A stretch of DNA of 64,000 nt, taken from assembly GCF_958450345.1 (NCBI RefSeq), contig NC_088780.1:123146226-123210225 (forward strand), in the 5' to 3' direction. Each line of letters begins with the position of its first letter. Positions within the stretch are counted from its first letter, which is position 1. This stretch comes from Calliphora vicina (taxonomy: Eukaryota; Arthropoda; Insecta; Diptera; Calliphoridae). Positions 58,139 to 64,000 of this stretch are shown here, one piece after another. Both the position numbers and the translations under genes were made by a program. Below the pieces are notes generated by a model. The model made no database searches, was not told the DNA's origin, and worked only from the letters and a program-made list of their open reading frames with translations.

Positions 58139-59294
58139 CATCTTTTTAAAATATAACTCTTTTCAATCCCACTGTTGTGAAACACAATGTTTAGGTATGT
58201 ATGTGTACTGGTGTTGCTGGCTCTAACTATCAGTGTGTTTACACTTAAAACCCATTTTGTATTTGTTTACACTGCCACTGTTACTGTGTGTAGTCAGTAT
58301 TCAGTGTACCATCTCAGATGTAATGTGGGTAGCGATTGTGTCTAACAAACATTTTTGTTTAACCAACTTCTATACATTTCTACACATTCATATTTACACA
58401 TAACGTTGACAAAATGAGAGTGAGGGTGTCAACACTTTTAACTGCGTATCCTTAAAAACTAAAAGCAAAATAGAAATTAACAACCTTAACACCTCGAATC
58501 ATTTGCTGTCAATGGTATTGAATAAACTAGAGATTTATCCTCAACACCCCAAACCAATCCCCGACCAACATCTATAACTACTAGTTGACTCAGAGTAATT
58601 TATTGATATCTAAAGGAATTTTGTAATTAATACTTGTAAAAACAAGAAAATAAAGTGTCTGATTTTATTTATTAACAATCTCTACATAAACAATAACATT
58701 TACTCCTTCTTTATTTTTCCTTAGACTGTTTAGATTTTTTAAAAATATGGATAATAAGAATTTCCTCTTTCCTTTAATTTACAGTTTAAAGCCGTTTTTT
58801 ATCCCTCGTTATTAATTATTTAAGCCTTTTTGTTTATAGTTGTTTTGTTCTGGGTTGGTTTCAGTTACTTGTTCTACTTTAAAGTTTCATTATTTTGCTA
58901 ATAAAACCTTGCTTTTAATGCTGTTAATTAAAGAGGGGCCAGGGTGCCAAAGAAGCTTTAAACTGCTTAGATTATGCCTGGCATTTACATATATTTTAAA
59001 TTATAATTTTAATGCCTTGTTAAACTACAAAGACTTTTAATTTTGTTGCAAAAGTAATTCGTGTATTTTTGTTGTTTGATGCTCTACATAGATATAAATA
59101 TGTATCTGCATAAATTATGATTGCTTCTATGGATTTTACAATAGAATTAATTTTTATTGTAATTAAATTGAAATTACTTGTTATTTGTTTTAAATAGTAT
59201 TTGTCATAGAATTAAGAAACATTTTCTTAGAATGCAGTATACGTATGATTGATATTATTATTTAAATTATATCAATCATACGCATTTTTCATTA
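58139..59294. other. Gene-free stretch
   Basis: About 1.15 kb with no element ends and no recognisable frames. An inverted pair ATACGTATGATTGATAT / ATATCAATCATACGCAT lies at 59238-59284, a possible short hairpin. Confidence 0.5.
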
Positions 59295-59302
59295 TACGAG
59301 AT

Positions 59303-59987
59303 TAGAGATGCTAATCCGGACTGATTTTTGAAATCTTTTGGGATTTTTGGGAAATCTAAAATCCCGAAAATCATAAGAAAGAAATGTACATAATTATGTC
59401 TTTGCAATTGAAAGAAAATTTTTTATTTAGCAATTAATTTTTATTGGACACTAAAAGCATAAAATATTTGCAAGAGTACATTATATAAGAAGAAATAACA
59501 ATAAGGTATTTAGATTTGGGTGGATCGATTTTTTTCACGAAAATTCGTATAGCAGAAACGCATTCTACACAAAATTCTAAGAAATTTTCCCCAAGAAACC
59601 ATAGGACTAAAATGAAATCCTATCTTGCGCATTTCGTCTTTTATCCAATGATATTTCAGTATTTATTTTTTTAAAAGTTTTTTTATTGGTAGGATTGATA
59701 GGATTTGTTTTAGACCTATGGTTTATTAAGAAAACTTTCTTAGAATTTTCTGAACATCACTTTGTGATATACCTGAATATCAAAAAGTGATGTTCAGAAA
59801 AGTTGTTAAGCTCAACTCCCGTTACAATATAGTTAATAAACGAAAACGGTATTTGTAGAATGTCAAAATGCATGAAAAAGGCACACAAAAATGACAATTT
59901 CACCTATTTATTTATGAAAAACGGGATTTGGAAAATCCTGAAAACCTCGGGATTTTTGGGAACGGGATTCCCCATTTGGCATCTCTA
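59303..59987. mobile_element. hAT-like element with GGGATTTTTGGGA motifs
   Basis: Ends TAGAGATGCTAATCC and GGCATCTCTA are inverted; TACGAGAT at 59295-59302 and 59988-59995 is a perfect 8-bp duplication. GGGATTTTTGGGA and ATCCCGAAAAT-type motifs sit inside both ends. The interior has inverted blocks (AAATTCTAAGAAATTTTCCC with its complement at about 59726-59745; ACATCACTTT-AAAGTGATGT at 59754-59793). No transposase. Confidence 0.87.
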
Positions 59988-60158
59988 TACGAGATACAAT
60001 AAATTGTAATGCCAAAATGCACTGCAAAAGTACTAAACGATTTTCAATATGAAATATTGTTGTAAAGAAAATGTATTGAGTTGAAAAAATATAATAATTT
60101 GTTGGCATTAAAAGCTTTCAGCCTAACTATAAAAGCCTTAAAGTCGATTTTAAGTTCA

Positions 60159-60621
60159 TAAAAGCTATGTTCAATAACTAAAAGTTGTTACTAGTTAGTA
60201 ACAATTGTTACTGGAAAAGCGTTCATTAACTCAAACAAATTGCAAGTAGAGAAAAAATCAAGAACGTATAAATTTTAGAGAGTGTTCTCTCGTTGCAAAC
60301 TATTACAAGTTCTATTTTGAACTCGTAATAGTTAGCAGCTTATATTTCATATGTTTTGTATTATTGTTTATTTATTTACAATTCTATTTTTGTGGTGAAA
60401 AAAAGTAAAAAAAAGAAATTTTGAATAAAATTGAAGAAAATGTGAGTATTTATACATTTTAAAAGGAATAAAATATGAAAATTTTGTGTATAAAACAATT
60501 GTTACTGGAAAAGCGTTCATTAATTTTTTACTATTTTTGAGAATTTAAGAGGGTAATTTTGTAAATTTTGATTTTATTCTCTCGTTGCAAGTATTTACTG
60601 GGAAAGTAAATGAACAGACCT
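60159..60621. mobile_element. hAT-like element, probable
   Basis: TAAGTTCA at 60151-60158 and 60622-60629 is a perfect 8-bp duplication. The ends (AAAAGCTATGTTCA and TGAACAGACCTT) are only loosely inverted. CAATTGTTACTGGAAAAGCG followed by TTCATTAA occurs twice (about 60201 and 60497) and CTCTCGTTGCAA twice (60288, 60578). No coding. Confidence 0.6.
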
Positions 60622-60629
60622 TAAGTTCA

Positions 60630-61233
60630 CTATTATTTTAAATTTCGTACCACAAAAAAATTTTCAAATATAATTTAAAATGTTGTTTTATTATTTAAAA
60701 AAAAATCTTTTTGTTTTGTACTTTTACACAGAAAAAAGAATTGGAATGAATTTTGTAATAAATATTATTAATCGAACATGACTTTTTCTTCCCAAACTTT
60801 TTTCATTCAGAATAAGAACATGTTGTTAATTTTTTTTACATAAATTTAATAATATTTTACAATAAATTGCATTATAATTGTATTGTGTAATGAATTAGTT
60901 CAAAAATGTTTGCATAATAGCCATATATTGGCCAATATTTTAAGATGAATCAACAATATCTGAAATTTTAAAAATATCATTAAACATGATAAAGCATTCA
61001 TAAACATTAAAGCATAGCATCCTGTTAAAAAAATGTGTGAATTTCGCGAATATTTTCTCATTTTGAAGCTGAAAAACATAAACAAATAAAAAAATTTCCA
61101 AGGAAATTTTCAAACATTTTCCAAGCCTTCTAAATTTTGTTTGAAAACATAAAATATGAAAAAAATCATACTTTTTAAGAAAGTATTAATAAATGTTATG
61201 AATTGAAATCAATGAAATCAAATAATAATTGTC
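60630..61233. other. Gene-free stretch
   Basis: The minus-strand frame at 60900-61085 is AT-driven. Nothing else is seen. Confidence 0.5.
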
Positions 61234-61733
61234 CAATTCACAACGTAGTTGTATGTTGTACGTTGTATAATACAACTATTGTGGTTGTGAACACAATTTT
61301 CGCCAAGTCGTAAGCTTACCTTGTCAAGTCTTGAAAATGGCAACAGAAGAAGTTTAAAACAAATGCTTCCAAAGTCCAATATCATGTAAAATCATTATTA
61401 ATAGCAAATTAATATCTGCATTGCGTAAAAATGCAAACAATTGGCAAATGTTTAAAACAAATTATCGTTTTTCATAAATTAAATAAATCAACTGATTTCA
61501 GTGTTACCGTTGGTTATTATTTTACACTAAAATTGTCTAATTTTTTTGTTTATGTAAAAATATGAACTTTTGGTAACACTTAAACTTTCATACAACATTC
61601 GAAAAACATATGTAAAAATGTTGTAGGTGTTGTACAAAACATTTATATAGAAATTATCAACAACATTTGTACAACTATTGTAGATTCAAACGACTTATAA
61701 CTCATACGACTGTACAACGTCAGTTGTGAACTG
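61234..61733. mobile_element. Element with CARTTCACAAC ends and GTTGTA motifs
   Basis: Left CAATTCACAACGTAGTTGTA and right GTACAACGTCAGTTGTGAACTG are inverted over about 20 bases. GTTGTA or TACAAC recurs many times inside both ends (61245-61290, 61620-61720). No target duplication was found and no coding. The layout is like the hAT-type elements here. Confidence 0.6.
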
Positions 61734-62290
61734 AACAAATATTTATGTTGAAACTATTTTCTGTGTATGTTCATTTTGTTTTTTTAATTTGTTAAATTTT
61801 TTATTTTTTTATTTACATTCATTGAAAAATATTTTCAATTATTTGAATGTATACATGTAAAAAAAAACACATGTAAAATCTACACTCAAAGTAAACGCTT
61901 GTAAGCACATACAATTTTCTGAAAATAAGCGAATTCACTTAATTGGGAATAAATTCGAAAATAATCCATCGATTTTTATAATCAATATCTCATTTTGTTC
62001 CTATTACATATGACTTTGTGATAAAACCAAAATCAAAATAATTTCTGCCGTTTTCGATTTTTCATGATTTTTTTTTAAACAAAAAATTTTTATTTTTACA
62101 TAAAAAATATATTTTCTGCATCAATTTGTTATTATAACTCCGAAACTACTGAGCCGATTAAAATGCATTATATAAATAGATTAAATGTTATGTAAATTTG
62201 AACTTTTCTATGTTTACTTCAATAAGATCGGACTAACCCTTTTTGAGTTATCATAAATTATGTGGAGAAATTTTTCCTGGGTATGTACAA
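61734..62290. other. Gene-free stretch
   Basis: Nothing recognised; T-rich and A-rich runs only. Confidence 0.5.
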
Positions 62291-62484
62291 TGACCGACAA
62301 AAGTCTACTTACGACTCTTTCTTTCGCAACTCGCGGATTTTTAAACCACAATAAGTAAAAGTAATGATGCAGTTTTATTTCAAATGTTTTTTATTGATAT
62401 AGCAAAAAATAAAAATAACTAAATCTATAATTAGCTTAAACTTTTATTCACAAAAAAAATTAAAAAAAAATAAGTAGACAAAAG

Positions 62485-63252
62485 GGTGGCATGTCACAGT
62501 GTCCATTGACATAATGTCCATGGACATTATGTCACTCCAAAAGATGACATTATGTCCATGGACATTATGTCATTTTGGTAGTGTCATAATGTCCATGTGT
62601 AAAGTGTTGTAAAGTCCATGGACATAATGACACTTTTGGAGTGACATAATGTCCATGATATTTAAAAAATAATTTAAGTATTTATGTGTTAATTTAACTT
62701 CTATCGAATTTACCGTTGTAAATTTAAAGTAGTAATAAGACGATAGCTGCGATTTTTAGTTATCTGTTATCTGAATTTTGTGGAGTTCAGACGTCACAAA
62801 TTTAAAGTTTAAAAAAGTAAAAGTGTTAAAGTGTTAAAATGGGTAATGTAAAATATAAATATGAATTTAGGAATAAATTTGACAAAAAAAGAGAGTTCAA
62901 TAAAAAATTTAAGAACTTTCACTTCAAAAAAATACTTTTTAATAATTTATTTACAAGAAATGCTTTATTTAGCGAAGCCGCCTGCCGCGTTCTATGGAGA
63001 AGAAAGTCCCTAATATATGAAAATATAAACTGCTACTAGGATCAAAAATTTTATAAAAATTAGTTTTTCTAAACACAATTTGGACATTATGACACTTTCA
63101 AAAGTGTCATAATATCCATAAGCAAAGTGACATAGTATCCATGGACATTATGACACTAACGAAATGACATAATGTCCATGGACATAATGTCACTTTATGG
63201 GGTGTCATAATGTCCATGGACATTATGTCAATGGACACTGTGACATGCCACC
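62485..63252. mobile_element. GGTGGCATGTC-ended element with TGTCCATGGACA palindromes
   Basis: Ends GGTGGCATGTCACAGTGTCC and GGACACTGTGACATGCCACC are a perfect 20-base inverted pair, and GACAAAAG at 62477-62484 and 63253-63260 is a perfect 8-bp duplication. Each arm is a chain of GACATAATGTCCATGGACAT-type palindromes (62508-62533, 62545-62570, 62590-62660; mirrored at 63080-63225). The ends are not the TAGRG type of the hAT set, so the superfamily is open. The central 66-codon frame is Lys/Phe/Asn rich and not recognised. Confidence 0.9.
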
Positions 63253-63261
63253 GACAAAAGT

Positions 63262-63350
63262 CTAGTACACTAAAATAACTATCCTAGTCCAGAAGCAGCG
63301 ACAGCATCCCAAACCATCAGCACCCCGAACCACCATCATACTTAACTGTT
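63262..63350 (-). pseudogene. Tc1-family transposase fragment
   Basis: On the minus strand TVKYDGGSGC, a stop, then WFGMLSLLLD correspond to the conserved V-KHGGGSVMVWGCFS region between the first and second catalytic Asp of Tc1 transposases. Only about 30 codons remain. Confidence 0.65.
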
Positions 63351-63433
63351 GCGAGTAAGTTTTTCGGATCCATTGCTATATTTGTTTTGCGCAATACTTT
63401 ATCTCATAACCTCTAAATATGTTATACTACTAC

Positions 63434-64000
63434 TAGGGTATTCGAATTAATCGATTTTTCTCTTGTTCGAATAAAACGAATAATTCGAATAAGAGATTTT
63501 AATTTGTTCGAATAATTCGATCACACGTTTAAAATTAATCGAATTATTCGAATAATTTTAATTTTTTTAAAGAAGTAAAAAATTAAATTTTGATGTCGGT
63601 TTTTTAATATATTATTGTTAAAGAAAAATAAAAAATAACGTTAAAATTAACAATTCAAGTATTGATAATGTTAAAAAACATTCGAAAACAAAGTCTATCA
63701 TTAAATTTTCATCAGAAATGTTCTGAACAGATTAACTCCCGAACAATGTACAAAACCATTGACTAGCAAACCCTTTAGTTTCCGTTTTGGAGCTATGTTT
63801 TAAAAAATGTTTTTTAGTTGGACATGATCCTGAATTCAAATACAATATAAACGTATTAAGAACTTTTTTATGTCCTTCATTAATTAGGGTTTTAAATTGA
63901 GTAACTAATTCTTTAGTAAATTAATTACATATTCACTATTTCTAAATTATTTATAACAAATTGTATTATACATCAAGCTCTATCAACGTTGCCGAATCTT
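63434..64000 (-). mobile_element. hAT element with ATTCGAAT motifs, copy 2, continues past the window
   Basis: Starts TAGGGTATTCGAATTAATCG after ACTACTAC, a likely but one-sided 8-bp duplication. It is the reverse complement of 36104-36655: matches include GATCACACGTTTAAAATTAA, TCGAACAA, ATTGACTAGCAAACCCTTTA (63758) and AAGCTCTATCAACGTTGCCG at the window edge. The transposase trace KELVTKFKT-type is therefore present on the minus strand. The other end lies outside. Confidence 0.88.

Larger units (their letters stand above)
62291..63360 (-). mobile_element. Tc1-like relic split by another element
   Basis: ATGACCGACAAAAGTCTACT (62290) resembles a Tc1 end next to TA. After the inserted element, 63253-63360 continues with GACAAAAGTCTAG and then a transposase fragment on the minus strand. 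The two parts are read as one element because the duplication GACAAAAG joins them. The right end is not found. Confidence 0.55.

Noticed and set aside
62839..63039. 66-codon frame in the middle of the TGTCCATGGACA element
   Set aside because: Composition is Lys, Asn and Phe rich as expected by chance in AT-rich DNA; no transposase motif.

Overview
This window is a 64 kb piece of AT-rich nuclear DNA from an insect, most likely a fly (Diptera, perhaps a calyptrate such as a blow fly or house fly). That rests on (i) repeats built like the dipteran DINE-1/INE-1 (Helentron-type) family, with 3' ends of the form hairpin-ATAGCTCTCTTACTTGTT, (ii) fragments of Tc1/mariner, irritans-type mariner, hAT and LINE (I-type with RNase H) proteins, and (iii) TACA, CA and CAA simple repeats in long gene-free DNA. 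The genus is inference. I found no convincing host exon, tRNA, rRNA or CRISPR. No reading frame exceeds 176 codons, and the long ones are either decayed transposon genes or chance. The window is probably intergenic or inside a very large intron.

Layout. 1-7260: nested transposons: a hAT-like element with CCCGGG motifs (95-1369) carrying a smaller inverted-repeat element, a second hAT-like element (2672-3816), and a 2.3 kb fold-back repeat (4991-7260) with a TA-flanked MITE inside it. 7925-13438: a CCCAGCAG-ended element, a 600 bp array of an 11-bp unit, a CTACGTTTATACG-ended MITE and an inverted copy of the 4073-4861 element. 13717-15319: a full-length but dead Tc1-like element with 147-bp inverted ends. 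16602-23355: a DINE-like repeat, small MITEs, decayed hAT and Tc1/mariner transposase pieces each associated with a hairpin, and a GGTACC-ended element. 25542-28622: a mariner broken by insertions. 32636-41945: DINE-like repeats, two hAT-like elements, one with transposase traces, small MITEs and a Tc1 deletion derivative. 43296-44330: a hairpin and a decayed tandem repeat. 46063-47821: a palindromic element made of about 21-bp repeats sitting in a second, 1.0 kb array of the same 11-bp unit. 52651-58130: a DINE-like repeat split by a fold-back element, two LINE 3' ends, a Tc1/mariner relic and another hAT-like element. 59303-64000: more hAT-like elements, a Tc1 relic split by an element full of TGTCCATGGACA palindromes, and the end of a second copy of the 35303-36655 hAT.

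The clearest structural result is a set of hAT-type elements defined directly from the sequence. Six complete elements begin and end with TAGRG-type termini (one terminus in each of two carries a mismatch) and have 8-bp target-site duplications, five perfect and one 7/8. A seventh runs off the right edge. Most carry a family-specific array of short, mostly palindromic motifs inside each end. The second notable feature is the 11-bp minisatellite TTCTGTTCTAG, present as two same-orientation arrays 37 kb apart, one of them invaded by a palindromic element with a TA duplication. All coordinates and repeat matches were read by eye; no database was searched.
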